This document shows, piece after piece, positions 31,441-42,673 of a stretch of DNA of 64,000 nucleotides (its first letter is position 1; every line of letters starts with the position of its first letter). Under the pieces are notes generated by a model that was not told the DNA's origin, did no database searches, and worked only from the letters and a program-made list of their open reading frames with translations. The position numbers and the translations under genes were made by a program. Location of the stretch: assembly GCA_002633025.1 (NCBI GenBank), contig NMRB01000205.1, positions 171,744 to 235,743 of the forward strand, read 5' to 3'. The stretch comes from Notospermus geniculatus. Taxonomy: Eukaryota; Nemertea; Pilidiophora; Heteronemertea; Lineidae.

Positions 31441-31518
31441 CTTAAAACGTCCCTCGAAAAACCCGGATGATGCATAAGGATATGAACACTTTACATGTAT
31501 GATCAAAGACAGCGTTTG

Positions 31519-31830
31519 TTAAAGGGAGACTCCACTCATTGTAAGCTTTTGAATTTTTATCAATCCATGGAGACTAATGCCATGAATCGTGATGTCACAA
31601 GTGTCAATAGGCTGACGACCTTTGTAGTGAATGAGCTAATACTGTGACTGCCTAGGCCTATTGGTTGTACCTTCATAAATATTCATTGAGCACATATGAC
31701 ATCACATGTGCTGTGCAGTGGCCCCCTTGGGATTCAATTAAAACACTTAAAATGATGAATTTGCTGATTTTTAAAAAATATAAAAAATATATCAATGATT
31801 TTGAATGTATTAACGATACCTTTAAACAAC
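31519..31830. mobile_element. TTAAAGGGAGACTCCACTCA element, copy 1 (right end lost)
   Basis: The left end is TTAAAGGGAGACTCCACTC. The body (GTGTCAATAGGCTGACGACC, AGTGAATGAGCTAATACTG) matches 33394-33823 and 46674-46929. The mirrored right terminus GAGTGGAGTCTCCCTTTAA is absent. Confidence 0.75.
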
Positions 31831-32340
31831 ATCCCGTTATGCAGCTATCACGTTTAAGCACCCCCCCCCCTCATGCACTCGACACCAAATCGACATTTTT
31901 CTTTACTCCATACGCCAGGCACAGTAATTCACCCTTGGTTGTATTTTTTACCTTGGGGATTAGGTTTCTTAAGTTCTGTTAGAACAGAGACAATTATTTG
32001 TGTTCTACATAATTTTGAAAAATAGACAGATCCATTCATGTAAATTTTGACTAAACATGATGGAGTATTCTCCAAAAGCAATTAGTGAGTTCAGGGAACC
32101 TATCTTTTTAAAGGAGGAAGTCTATATAGTGCAGCTGTCTAGTTAAAGCATACACTCCAACTGATCCACTCGACGTCAACTCGACATTTCTGTTATTTCA
32201 TACGGCTAGGATTCGACAAAATACTACAAAAACAAGATGACATTGTAAATGTCTGATGGTTCCCGCTTGTTAAGAGGACCTTACAGGCATGACAGGCAGC
32301 CTGCTGGCAGCCATTTTGATGTGCTCAAATCAAATCATCA
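31831..32340. other. no recognisable feature
   Basis: A C run at 31861-31870 and a TGCAGCT-containing short repeat (31838 and 32130) are seen. No gene is supported. Confidence 0.35.
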
Positions 32341-32605
32341 GCTTTGACCTTGACCTTGACCTCTGATCATCAAGGCCATTGCATAATCAAAATGGGTATC
32401 CTCAGTAACCTAATAGTGGGTGATATCATGCTTCCACCTCTGCCATAGGCAGAGATATATCAAATTATCAAAGTATGACCTTGACCTTGACCTCTGATCA
32501 TCAAGGTCATTGCATAATCGAAATGGGCATCCTCAATAACCTAAGTATGGGTGATATCATGCCTCTACCTTTACCACAGGCAGAGATATTTCAAATTATC
32601 AAGTT
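32341..32605 (+). repeat. 131-bp direct duplication with TGACCT arrays
   Basis: Two units start at TGACCTTGACCTTGACC (32345 and 32476) and continue with CTCTGATCATCAAGG, GCATAATC.AAATGGG and GGGTGATATCATGC. On the other strand each array reads GGTCAAGGTCAAGGTCA. Similar duplicated repeats are common in invertebrate intergenic DNA. Confidence 0.75.
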
Positions 32606-33069
32606 TGATATATCAAAATCTCATGATATTTCGAACACCCGGACACTTGAGGCTGAGAATTTCAACATAGTCCAGTCCTTGGATAAGTAGGCATGAACTA
32701 AGACTTGTTTCATGTTGCTCAGTTGACAGTATGGCAAGTTATCTGAAAATATCAAATTCGTGATATCGATATCACCATGATCCCAACATCTCACATCAAA
32801 AGTAATCAGCCCATTCAATTCCTAAGGTATGAAAACCTAAGGGTACAACTTATTTCCATTGCTGTAGGTGTTGAAGGAGCCGAGTTATGCCATCAGAAAG
32901 AAACCGTGACAGACAAAATATCAAGTCCGATATGTTGATTACATCATGATGGAGACATCTGAGATTGAAAATTATTGGCTCATTGGATTGCCCAGGTTGA
33001 CAAACCTAGGGGTAGGATTTGTTTCCAAGGCTCTAGCTGTTCAAGGAGATCAGATATGAAGGTGTGACA
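32606..33069. other. no recognisable feature
   Basis: The GATATCA-rich continuation of the preceding repeat (about 32607-32960) seems to be more decayed copies of the same kind of unit. Confidence 0.35.
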
Positions 33070-33138
33070 GACCGGACACACAGATACACAGACACACACA
33101 CAGACACACAGACACACACACACACACACAGACAGACA
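33070..33138. repeat. (CA)n/(CAGA)n microsatellite
   Basis: ACACAC and CAGACACA units run for about 65 bp. Confidence 0.9.
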
Positions 33139-33155
33139 CCATGACCAAAAACAAT

Positions 33156-33186
33156 ATGGTTCCCGATCTGATTGATCGGGAACCAT
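33156..33186. repeat. 13-bp hairpin after the microsatellite
   Basis: ATGGTTCCCGATC pairs with GATCGGGAACCAT over a 5-nt loop. ATGGTTCCCG also occurs near 32256, so the hairpin may mark the end of a longer element that spans the TGACCT repeats and the microsatellite. Confidence 0.65.
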
Positions 33187-33393
33187 AATGAACCCCGGTG
33201 ACTCGTCAAATTTAGGGCGAGTCCCCGACTAGGACACAGGAGGGGGGGGGGGCGTGCTTAAACTTGATAGTTGCATAAATCGTCCCTCTAAAAACCTGGA
33301 TGCTGTATAAAGATGTAACACTGATGATCAAAGACAGCGTTTGATAAACATCATCCCATAGTTAGGGCTATTCTTTACATTTTTATACAACTT

Positions 33394-33823
33394 TTAAAGG
33401 GAGACTCCGCTCATTGTAAACTTTTGAATTTTTATCAATCCATGGAGTCTATTGCCATGAATTGTTCTGTCACTGGTGTCAATAGGCTGACGACCTTTGT
33501 AGTGAATGAGCTAATACTGTGACTGCCAAAGCTATTGGTTGTACCTTGGAGGAATTATACTGTATACAGTATAATTCCTCCAAGGAATTATACTGTATAC
33601 AGTATAATTCCTCCAAGGTTGTTCCTTCATAAATATGCATTGAGCACATATGACATCACATGTGCTGTACAATGGTCCCCTTGGGATGCAATAAAAATAC
33701 TTAAAATGATGAGTTTACTGATTCTAAAAAAAACTGATATGTTGCAGATATTAATGAATTTGAATGTATTAACGATATTTCAAAAATTCTAAATTTTACA
33801 CAATGAGTGGAGTCTCCCTTTAA
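33394..33823. mobile_element. TTAAAGGGAGACTCC element, copy 2, with nested palindromes
   Basis: The complete ends TTAAAGGGAGACTCC.CTCA and TGAGTGGAGTCTCCCTTTAA pair. The upstream flank (ATGATCAAAGACAGCG, 33325-33341) is also shared with copy 1. The body is interrupted at 33544-33618 by a duplicated palindrome that the other copies lack. Confidence 0.8.
33544..33618. repeat. nested tandem perfect palindromes (33-bp period)
   Basis: A 42-bp perfect palindrome (33544-33585, CCTTGGAGGAATTATA mirrored) is followed at a 33-bp period by a second copy centred on GTATAC. GGTTGT(A/T)CC flanks the insert on both sides, consistent with a 9-bp target repeat with one mismatch. Copies 1 and 3 of the host element have GGTTGT.CCTTCATAAATAT without it. 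Confidence 0.8.
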
Positions 33824-34619
33824 GACGTGCTTCTCAAAGAGCATTGTACGGCAACAACATTCCTGAAAAATTGAGAAGAAATGTTGCACGTAAGATGATG
33901 GCAATAAATATTGTGCCTCGTTGAACAGGCTATTTGAGCAGCCTTCAAAACTATCTTACGACCTTGATTGACCTCATTAAAGCCATACCAGACATCCTTG
34001 ACCTCGTTACCTTAAGGTCAAGGTCGTTTCCGTGATCTCGACGAACAGTCATGGAAAATGTGGCAGGATCAATAAAACCAACATTTCTTTGGTGTCTGGA
34101 ACAGAAATGTGGGCACATCATATGGATTATCCCTTGCCGAGAGCAACTCTATTCTTTGTTATACTTTAATAGCAATAATTGCCTTTGGTGATAGTATAAA
34201 AAACGAAGTGTCGACAACTTCGAAATAGCGAACTCGATGCACAGGGCCGTTTCGATCAGGCTGTGGGTGTGGGTGTTGGGTCTGAACACATTTTTGCCAT
34301 TACCAATACCAGGTCAACTGCGCAAATGCATACCACCATAAAGAGATATCTCTTTATGATACCACTATTATTACCAATTCTCCTAACAGGTTGAGTGGCA
34401 TGCGGCCGCTGAGTCTGGTGTTAGGCCTTGTTTTCCTATTTCCCATTCCCTATGCCATATTTTGGCCAGTGAGTGGCAGGGGCCGCTCACCTCGGCTTTT
34501 ACTTAAGTTTCCTTTTCTATCTATTCATCTTTTACTGATGCCTATTTTGGCCAGTGCTCCCCTGTGTGCAGGTTGCAGCTCCTTTTTCTCTTATTTTCTT
34601 CATTGCTGACTTTTGCATT
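33824..34619. other. no recognisable gene; small palindrome
   Basis: The 22-bp palindrome at 34337-34358 (CATAAAGAGAT mirrored) is the only structure. TTAAGGTCAAGGTC near 34013 is an isolated nuclear-receptor-like word. Confidence 0.4.
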
Positions 34620-34945
34620 CTAAATTACACAAACCATAACGTATAAAACTCCTTTCGTTCAGCCTAATTAGGCCTACTCCCCTACCAACAGACCTTCTCT
34701 GTATATACAGGTCTTCTCTTTATAATCAGCGCCAGCACCCAACACTAGTGCCTTTCTATTCAACTCTTTTCGTCAACCTGAACTTTTCACGCCTTCCTAT
34801 TTTTTCAGTGGTATTTCTTCGTTATAACTATTCTCCCACAATAGGATCCATCTCATTAACTTCTGGGATTTCTACTAGAAAGTGCCTTTGGAAGACCCCG
34901 GTTGCGAATATCGGAGACGACTTTACTTATACTGTCTAATAAGAT
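34620..34945 (+). mobile_element. single-arm copy of the hammerhead foldback
   Basis: It follows the right arm of 13946-14660 (CAGACCT, AGGTCTTCTCTTT, CCAGCACCCAA, CTTCTGGGAT, AGAAAGTGCC). The ribozyme is broken: CTGAGGA reads CTTTGGA, and the right half of stem II plus GAAA are deleted (GACCCCGGTTGCGAATATC). Confidence 0.7.
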
Positions 34946-35118
34946 CATGAATATATTGCCGGAGGATAGCCTATTATGTAGTTGATTGCCCGTGAACGAT
35001 TAACAACCGACACCCATGGTAGTGTTGTTGGTGTGAGTTTACCATTGGGATTGCATGTGTAATGATGTTGATGGATTTCTACTTGTGGTAGCTGACTGAG
35101 AAAACGACGTACTGTATA

Positions 35119-35287
35119 GGTGTAATGTTTTTCAGTGTGGCCATTTTTCTGTGTGACTCCCATTGTTTGGAACACACTACAGACTAACTCTTTCTCTGTG
35201 TGCCCCTCATTGTCAAATCGCGGTTCATTCTCTGAATTTATTGTAATGTCACACTGGCAAAGGGGCCACACTGAAAAACGTTACACC
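35119..35287. mobile_element. GGTGTAAC family member with CAGTGTGGCC arms
   Basis: GGTGTAATGTTTTTCAGTG and CACTGAAAAACGTTACACC are the paired ends. The interior carries TCTCTGTGTG.CCCC and TGTCAAATCGC, as in 25801-25975. Confidence 0.75.
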
Positions 35288-35427
35288 GGTGTTACATGAA
35301 TATCTGCCAGAGGTTAAGATCTGGTCCGACTCCCACTCCCGCTCCGACTCAGAGGTGCTAAAATTCGGTTTTTTCAAGTCCGAGATAAATTTACCACCCA
35401 GGCGGGTTCTATTCGTTCTACTGAATG

Positions 35428-35574
35428 GGCCGTGTGCGCCAAACGAAGATTATCTTGAACTCAGGTTGAGCCACAACTTTTCAATTGTTCAGGTTTGCCG
35501 GGGCATGATGTGACAATGGAAAAGTTGTGGCTCAACGTGAGTTGAAGATAATCTTTGTTTGGTGCATACGGCCT
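35428..35574. mobile_element. GGCCGTATGCACCAA foldback, copy 2
   Basis: It matches 17070-17212 from GGCCGTGTGCGCCAA to TTGGTGCATACGGCC, with the same CAGGTTTGCC.GGGCATGATG centre. Confidence 0.85.
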
Positions 35575-36300
35575 ATGAGTAAACACCATTGCTTTGGAAA
35601 ACCCCGTTGTATTTAATGACGTAGTTCCCAAAAAAGTAATCCTCTGGAGTCGGAGTCGAGACTCGGAACGTTATCTGGACCTCCCTATTCGAAGACCGTA
35701 CCAAAGAGAATTTCGAACACATTCTTCAGCATACCAGGGCAGTAGCTAGCTTCTTCCCCCTTGGCATTCGTGGCGTCCGTACGAGGAGCTAACGACATTT
35801 ACCTGACTTGAACCAGTCAAAATATTTCTTTTCGGATGGTTTCAGGTCCCAAAACCTCAGCGCTGATAGACAGCAGTCAGAGTATAGGTTACCACAAGGT
35901 TTACGTCGTTTTGCCATCCTCAGCCGCAGCCTCTGCTACTCTCAGCGATCATGGACAGAAAAAAGATTATCAAATTAGCCAATGGGTCAAAAAATGTAGC
36001 CTTGGGCAGAAAGATACTAAATCCATTGAGACTAATATAGAATAGCTTACCACAATCACGATATGCGCATATATACGGCTGATTGTGCAAGCAGAGGGTG
36101 TTTCGAGAAAAAAAAGAAATGCCTCATTTCACTAAGTATTCATTGACGGACGATACCAGTGTAGCACGTACCAAATTAAGACGAAGTATTTGTTGAGGAC
36201 GGCGAATTCACACGAATGAGGTCTGGTTCGCAAGAGTGATGGAAGAAATTTTGGTGTTTGTACATGTATAATGTTGGGAAGCTGAGACTTGTGATTTTTC
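35575..36300. other. no recognisable gene
   Basis: CCAGGGCAGTAGCTAGCTTCT near 35732 resembles one end of the element at 56104-56379. Nothing else is supported. Confidence 0.35.
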
Positions 36301-36978
36301 CTTAAAGGGAAGGCTGGTGATATTTACCCGGCAGCCGGGTACGCAGTGGTGAAAAAATGTCTTGTTTGCCCGGCCGCCGGTTATGCACTGAGGAAAGTAT
36401 GTCTTGCTTGCCCGGCTGCCGTTTACGCACTGAGGAAATCCGTCTTGCTTACCCGGCTGCCGGTCACGGAGTGACAGCTTTTGTCGTTATTTTAACAGCA
36501 ATTGCCGGGTAAAGAACGCATAAAATTTTCCTTCGGTAACCGGCTGCGGGTCAATATAAACATGGAGCGTAAAACTGGCGCATATGGCTTGCCGGGTGTA
36601 AAAGTAACAATATTCCTTATCATGGCATTAGTAAGTTACTTATTCGTTAGACACATTCTGGCTGACTTTGGGAATCTGATGGGAAATTAAGGATGTGTTC
36701 CTCGGAAACGGATTTTCGGCAAATAAAAAGGACCCGATAGTACTGATTTGAAGTGTCTCATTAGGATCAGCCAATGAAATCTTTGTCCCAGATAAATGGC
36801 ATCGCCTCTCCGGCCGCCATTTTCCCGCTAATGTGAATAAAGTCCCATCAAAAACAAAGGAATCCGGCAACCGTCGGTGAAACAGCAGCCGGTTAAACAA
36901 AGGATTTTTTGTCCACAGCTTGACCGGCAGCCGGCTGAATACGACCGGCAGCCGGGTAAATAGTCACTTCGTAAAGGG
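36301..36978. mobile_element. element with ACCCGGCWGCCGGGT subterminal repeats
   Basis: The ends CTTAAAGGGAAGGCTGGTGA.ATTTACCCGG and CCGGGTAAATAGTCACTTCG.AAAG are inverted. Next to the left end a 42-bp unit starting at CCCGGC is repeated four times (36327, 36369, 36411, 36452). Two more GACCGGCAGCCGG words sit at the right end. Repeats next to the ends are typical transposase-binding arrays; the interior has no recognised transposase. Confidence 0.65.
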
Positions 36979-37573
36979 AATTTGTCGTCGCAGTCAAAAA
37001 TGACACTAAGAATAATTTCGCGGCCCACGAAATTGACAACTTTTAAATTACAAATGTCGTATTTTAGCGGATTGCATCCCTACACAAGTAGGCCTGTATT
37101 TTCAGTTGACCGTGTTCTAAACCGTAGACCGAACACTGTCCTGATTAAAAATACTAGGACAGACGGAAACAAATGCATAAAATCATCATGGCGCCCGCTG
37201 GTCTGTATTTAGCTCGGCGTCGGTCTATTGCTCTTGGGGCTGTAGAATGACGTCACTAGCGGGGAATCCGGCTCAGATCATTTGCTTTTACCGGTCTTCG
37301 AATGCAAGCTGCCCAGATGACCGGGTACCAGTCTATCTAAAATGGTATTCAAAGTCAGCAAAGCCACAGCAGTTGTGCAAATGCAACAAATTCCCGATGT
37401 GAGTCGGTAACAGGATTCAAGATGGCGGCGTTTGATTCTCTATTCAGATATCTTGACTGGCACAGGACCAGTTTGCTTTAAGTATGGAGAACGAGTCTGT
37501 ACCGGTGTGGAAGAAAGGAATGTCCCTAGGGAAAACTGTCTGCTTAAAATAAGAAGATTAAAAACCTCAGATA
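36979..37573. other. no recognisable feature
   Basis: No repeat or gene is supported. Confidence 0.35.
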
Positions 37574-37718
37574 TACCGTGGCTGGAAAGTATCATCGTGA
37601 TTTTTTGTTTTAGAATTAACTTTTTCTTTCCGAATTAGAATTTTTTGTTGAAATTTGCGTTTTTTTTTAATTTCCACCGCGTGGAAAAAAACAACGATGA
37701 TACTTTCCAGCCACGGTA
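37574..37718. mobile_element. foldback MITE with 25-bp perfect ends
   Basis: TACCGTGGCTGGAAAGTATC... (37574-37598) is the exact complement of 37694-37718. The interior is T-rich. The TA at each edge may be the target duplication. Confidence 0.8.
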
Positions 37719-38031
37719 CAGATAACATGTTTCTATTCTAATTCCATTCCATCACGTTGACCCTTTCATTGCCAAAATAAATTACAGACCTTTCCAACAA
37801 AGATAGTGGCCGAAAGCGGCCCATACAAGTGCAATATTATTGCACAATATGACGACCAAAATGGGCAATATTATTGGCAATCTTTCTTCCACCCATCATG
37901 CCAGAAGCACATGGCCCCATTTGGGCCCCATATTGTGCAAATAATATTGGTTAGTGTATGGACCACTCAGTTCTTCGTCATAATGGCCGCTGGCACACTA
38001 AGCTGGTAAAGCATGGGCACAAAAACTTAGG

Positions 38032-38214
38032 TACAATAATAGGAGCAGTCAGCCGCGCGTATTGCCAAAAGATGGCAGCAAAGTTCTAGCGGACCAATAC
38101 ACAGGAAAATCCACATGATTGGTGCTCGATCAAGAATGAATGGGTCCGACATATGCATTGAATTGGGCCGTAGTGACACCTATTGGTCAACTCACTGACA
38201 GCTCCTATTGTCTC
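38032..38214. mobile_element. short MITE, copy 2 of 2 (ACAATAGGAGC ends)
   Basis: It aligns with 2411-2587 through the whole element. The right end CTGACAGCTCCTATTGTCTC is closer to a perfect inverted repeat of the left end than in copy 1. Confidence 0.8.
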
Positions 38215-38610
38215 AGACGATGCGTTTGGTAGTGTTGTATCAAACTGTGTAGTGTTGTATGTCGGAAAGGTCTACTAACGTTGCACTCTCTGGCACTCAT
38301 CTTGGGCTTGGCCATGACGGGAACCATACGCAGACAAGAACTCTTCATATGAATGTAGTTACAGTGAGGTGGCAATTGCGAACGTGAAGTGAGTATCGGT
38401 AACACTTTTATCGGTTATGTAAGCTGCATTCATGGAGTGGCGATATGCTTCACGATGGCACTGTTTACTTGGGGATAGTGAACACAGTACATGTATTCAG
38501 AATCCTGACATACCGTAATCGGTCCCATGTATAATCGGATACAGGCCCAGAACATGTGTATTCAGCGACTTCATGCCACGTTTTCTTAACCATTCATAAA
38601 TTGGGCAATG

Positions 38611-38725
38611 TATGCCACATTGAGCCACAGCTTTTCAATTGTTCAGGTTTGGCAGGGCATGATGTGACAATGGTAAAGTTGTGACTCAGCCGAGTTCAAG
38701 ATAATCTTCGTTGGTGCATACGGCC
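38611..38725. mobile_element. GGCCGTATGCACCAA foldback, left-truncated copy
   Basis: It starts at TATGCCACATTGAGCCACAG and runs to the intact right end TTGGTGCATACGGCC. The first 30 or so bases of the family are missing. Confidence 0.75.
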
Positions 38726-38795
38726 AGAAGTTGGCTCACAATGGGCAATTCACCATTATTCGTTCCTCACGGCTTACGCTGGGACCAATGACGTA

Positions 38796-39170
38796 AGCTA
38801 CGGTTACACCTGTTGAAAATACCCGTGTTTTTCCAGACCCGTGTCAAACCCGTGTGTGCAAAAAGCCCGGCGAGAGGTCACACCACTACATTGTAGTTAA
38901 GTAGCCCGGCGACAGTTGCGCTGCATGCACTGACTCTTCGGTCATTTTTGTATTGGCACACATTGCTGGAGGCGCGAAAACGACGTCACTTAATGGTTGC
39001 GCCATCTGTAGCCGTGCTAAGAACTAACGAAACACGGGGATTTCGAAAAGCACGGCGAGCTTGCCGTGTTCCAAAAACCCGTGTTTTTCAGACACGGGTT
39101 TCCCGAAGCCCGGCAATTCATAGGTGTGACCGCAAAAAACCAGTGGGTTTTATGTAGTGTAACCACGGCT
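38796..39170. mobile_element. dispersed element copy 2 (GGTTACAC ends), empty site
   Basis: The ends AGCTACGGTTACAC and GTGTAACCACGGCT pair. It lacks the piggyBac-like insertion of 4400-4928; TTAA at 38897-38900 is the unoccupied target. Confidence 0.85.
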
Positions 39171-39467
39171 ATAAACAACTAGTCGCAGTCGAGTTGCCCA
39201 TAGAGAGCCAACTCGCGCGAGAAAACTCACGTGAAGAGGCGCCTTTAGACTTCGGTATATATGAATAAGGACCGGGGGGGGGGGGAGTTTTCCGTTTCAC
39301 CTCGGCAGTGCGATTCTCAGTGTACTTTTCGTCTGAACACTCAGTCGTACTTTCGGTGCTAAAAGTTTACGACTGTGACGTAAGCGACTGGCATCAAATG
39401 GTGACATCCTCCGGTGAAGGTGTTCCCAGCAAACCTCGATCCAAAACAGGCTTTGAACTCAAGGTGC

Positions 39468-39899
39468 TTAGGGGTGTGTTTCAAAAAGTGTTCCGTCCGA
39501 CACCAAAAAGTTTTCACCATTTTTTTGTCTACTGGTGAAAGGCTGTTTCTTGAACCTCTACAATATTCATGTCAGATCTAGGTATCATGGAGCTCTAAAT
39601 TATGGCACTGAAAACTAATTGATCTATTAACCCTTAAAAGTCTGACATCTGACAGCAGAAAGTAGTTTTGGTGTCGGACGGAACGATAGATTTTGCTGGT
39701 AAGCTCAATATTTTTTATACCCTCCTTCAAATGAATGTACACTGTACATCCCAGATGGAGAAACTAATAGTTAAAGGTCTATATTATCAAATACTACATT
39801 TGATTTTTGGAAAATCAATGGCACAAACCTTTGTGATCATATCAAAGTTAAATTTTGCGCCGTTTTCTTGGCTGGCCAATTTTGAAACACACCCTTAGG
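39468..39899. mobile_element. foldback-ended element TTAGGGGTGTGTTTCAAAA
   Basis: CTTAGGGGTGTGTTTCAAAA and TTTTGAAACACACCCTTAGG are the ends. Inside, GTTCCGTCCGACACCAAAA (39490-39508) is mirrored at 39667-39685. The unpaired interior has no convincing frame. Confidence 0.7.
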
Positions 39900-40592
39900 A
39901 AGGTTTGAACGACTTGCTGGTGGACCTCCAGAATACATGTACCTATATTTAGCATGCCTTTGGCCGTTTGCAGCGTGGTAATTGCGTTATTCTCTGATGC
40001 AGTCGACCTTTTCTTAATTGGTCAACCCACACGTCTTCTATGACATATTCGAAGGATTTCTGTTTTCTTGCAAAACATCCCTCGCGTGTTCAGGGGATGA
40101 ATTTCTGGCAACGAAAAGATCGCATTTTAATATTGATCATGTCGCGGTTCTCTGCCTCTCTGATACAATAGCAATTTCATGAAGGACATAACAGTATGGT
40201 TTGAAAGAGCAGGATTTTCTCTTGCACATTCTGGTAACGTAAACAAAGTAATGTATCGTTGCCACTCAAACTGTGTCATTCACTCTCCGTTCCAGATGAA
40301 TTGTGCGTCGGGCTTTTATCTCTGTTTTGTTAAGGCTCAACCGATTTTTACACACTTTTCCCTACCGTAATTGTCAGTATATTTAATTCAGAATCATCCA
40401 CCTACCTCCACTTTTCACGAAAGTCAGACATAAAGGATCCTTTTCCAAATTCTATTTTATTTTACAACCTTGTTCAAGTGCAGTGAAGTTTACACTACAC
40501 GGTGCATTGCCTTTTTTCAAAATCGCCGCCAAACTGCAACGTTGAGAGACGACTTGTCCATGCATGTACGTCGGGATAATGAAAGCCATTAC
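39900..40592. other. no recognisable feature
   Basis: No repeat or gene is supported. Confidence 0.35.
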
Positions 40593-40700
40593 GGAGGTTT
40601 AGAAATCAAACGATAAACGTTAACGTTAACGGCAATTTTATTTTTTACCGAAAATGCAGCATAAAATCTGCTTAATGTACAGTATGAAAATTAACGTAAG
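40593..40700. mobile_element. AGGGAGGTTTAGAAATC family, left-end fragment
   Basis: GGAGGTTTAGAAATCAAACG, then ATAAACGTTAACGTTAACGG and ACCGAAAATGCAGCATAAAA match the family. The right terminus is missing. Confidence 0.7.
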
Positions 40701-41429
40701 TTGAAGCATAAGTTGTTGGTAGTCGAAGACAAGTGGTGTTGATATAGCTTTACAAAATAGTCAATTTCTCAAAAGCTAAACAACCGATTTTGACAGCAAC
40801 TTGCTAAATCATCCTTATTTTGGCATAACTTCATTCTAGCAAAGGAATTTTGGTGAAAAATCCAGACACAAAAAATTTTTTTTGGACCTTTTTTCAATGA
40901 CAGATTACACAATGAAGAAGTGAATCTTGTGCAAAAACATTGATGCCCAGTTGTAGTCAACAAGATTTCTGACTTTATGCAGAAAACCGCATTTAAATTG
41001 GTTTGATGGTTTATGAGATATTTGAGAAAATCGGTGTTGATATTAATATGAACAAGACTGTACATATACATGTATAACGTCTGTCAGTCCCAAGTGTGTC
41101 GTTCACAAATAGGTTTGACTGCAGTTTACAATATTAGTACACAAATATTTTAGTAATAGGCCGGTACAGTTCCAAGTTTCACATTAGATTATACTCAATC
41201 ATATCCATGACCATTATCCGCACTGTCAGTTTTGGGGTCCTATTCGGCCTAACACAATAGAAATCGCTGAATTGAAATGTGAATCCATACGCATCTCAGC
41301 TGAAGTACGCGTTACCTCAACACAGACTGTCACTATAGCGAATATGCGATTAAAATTCCACTTGTCTTGTTTGTAAGGCCAGACATTTTTTCGCGAACCC
41401 GCCGAATTGGGAATGCCCCAAATTTGGAA
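40701..41429. other. no recognisable gene; possible transposon end
   Basis: AACAAGACTGTACAT at 41051-41065 resembles the inverted TACAGTC terminus of 30262-30756, but no partner end could be placed. A 100-codon minus-strand frame ends here without recognisable motifs. Confidence 0.35.
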
Positions 41430-42010
41430 AAAATAATTTTTTTACAATTTCTCGCGCCCTCCGATTCCTTTAACCCAAAAACTGAAAAAAAAGAAACATT
41501 TTTTTCTTTATTTTTTCCGAACGCCGCCCAGAACATCGGGGCCCGAAAGTGCCTTTTCGCAAAAGGTACACCTAACCGACGTAATCTCAGGCAATAATGC
41601 CAATCCTCGCTTGCAGTTTTGTGCGTTATGCAGAGTACGTTGCTCAAGACTGCTCAAATATCATGGTCACATTTAAATAAAAAACAATTATCTTCTGTCA
41701 TCCCATTGAAACATTGCCATTGAAATTGTTGAGAAATGTGAACGGTCCCAAAATTAAAATTTTATTTTTTATTTTTTCTTCTGCCCTCCTCAAATATTTC
41801 TCCTAAAAAAACTCGAGAAACGAGGAATAAAAAAAGTCTAGCCTTACAGAGGAAAAAACTCACTTGAGAGGGTATAAGCCTGGCCAATTGCAACAATTCA
41901 GATAAGCGGGTGATCCACTTTTGCGATTTTGGTCAGCGGTACGCCGGCGATGGGCTTGCGTTCAGGTTGCGGCGATCACCTCCGGCTGACCCCAGGCAAA
42001 CGAGCAGTAA

Positions 42011-42159
42011 AGCGGGTGATCCGCTGTCGCGATTTTGGCTTGAGACGGGGTTGCGATCCCTTGCGAGCACCTTATAAGGACTTCCGATTGCCATAAAAGG
42101 CGATCGCAAGGGATCGCAACCCCGTCTCAAGCCAAAATTGCGACAGTGGATTCGCCGCT
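42011..42159. mobile_element. foldback MITE AGCGGGTGATCC, copy 2, TAA target repeat
   Basis: TAA flanks it on both sides (42008-42010 and 42160-42162), and the duplicate segment reads GAGCAGTAACACCGCC with a single TAA (44640-44642). The hairpin is 149 bp, the same length as 17526-17674. A 3-bp TAA/TTA target repeat fits PIF/Harbinger-type transposition. Confidence 0.85.
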
Positions 42160-42374
42160 TAACACCGCCGCAGTCGATCAGGTGTTGCGGCATTATCGGC
42201 GGCAGGACTCGGCAAAAATCCCTACCGGCTATGGAAATCCTTGCCGGCGGTGATATCAAACGTGTTTGATTTTGTCGCAGACGCAAGCTCGACTTAGGCC
42301 TCGCTTCAGTTTCTCATCCAATCAGACCAAGCGATTTCTTCACGTGACTTCATTGCATAGAATGTACTAGTATA

Positions 42375-42549
42375 TATACTCTCTATCCGGAACTTTAAGA
42401 CCAGACAATGAGGAACTTCTAGGCCTATTGTACAATTGGTCAATCAACCCCAAGCTCTACTCTACGGCGCCGAAGCGAATTGTTGATGAACATGAATTGA
42501 CTGGCTGGGGCGGAGCACTCTGGTCTTAAAGTTCCGGATATAGAGTATA
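42375..42549. mobile_element. foldback MITE, TATACTCT.TATCCGGAACTTTAAG
   Basis: TATCCGGAACTTTAAGACCAGA pairs with TCTGGTCTTAAAGTTCCGGA. The duplicate segment reads CATAGAATGTATATATATG without it, so it inserted in a TATATA tract after duplication. Confidence 0.8.
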
Positions 42550-42673
42550 TATGGCGCGCAGTATGGCACAGGGGAAAGTCAATGTTAGTGTGCTTTTTGC
42601 TGAAGATAAGTGGCCAAAGGACAAGATTGCGTCCACTTTTCTTCTGGTATGGATTTCCATCGATGGTTTAAGG

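Larger units (their letters stand above)
41430..42673. repeat. local segmental duplication, copy A
   Basis: The backbone matches 43955-45613 in the same order: CGAACGCCGCCCAGAACATC, AAAGTGCCTTTTCGCAAAAG, GGTACACCTAACCGACGTAA, CAGCGGTACGCCGGCGA, TCCTTGCCGGCGGTGATATC, AAGGACA.GATTGCGTCC. Copy A carries its own insertions at 42011-42159 and 42375-42549. The duplicated unit may itself be an element: it contains TAAGCGG.TGATCCACTTTTGC, similar to the AGCGGGTGATCC family. Confidence 0.85.
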
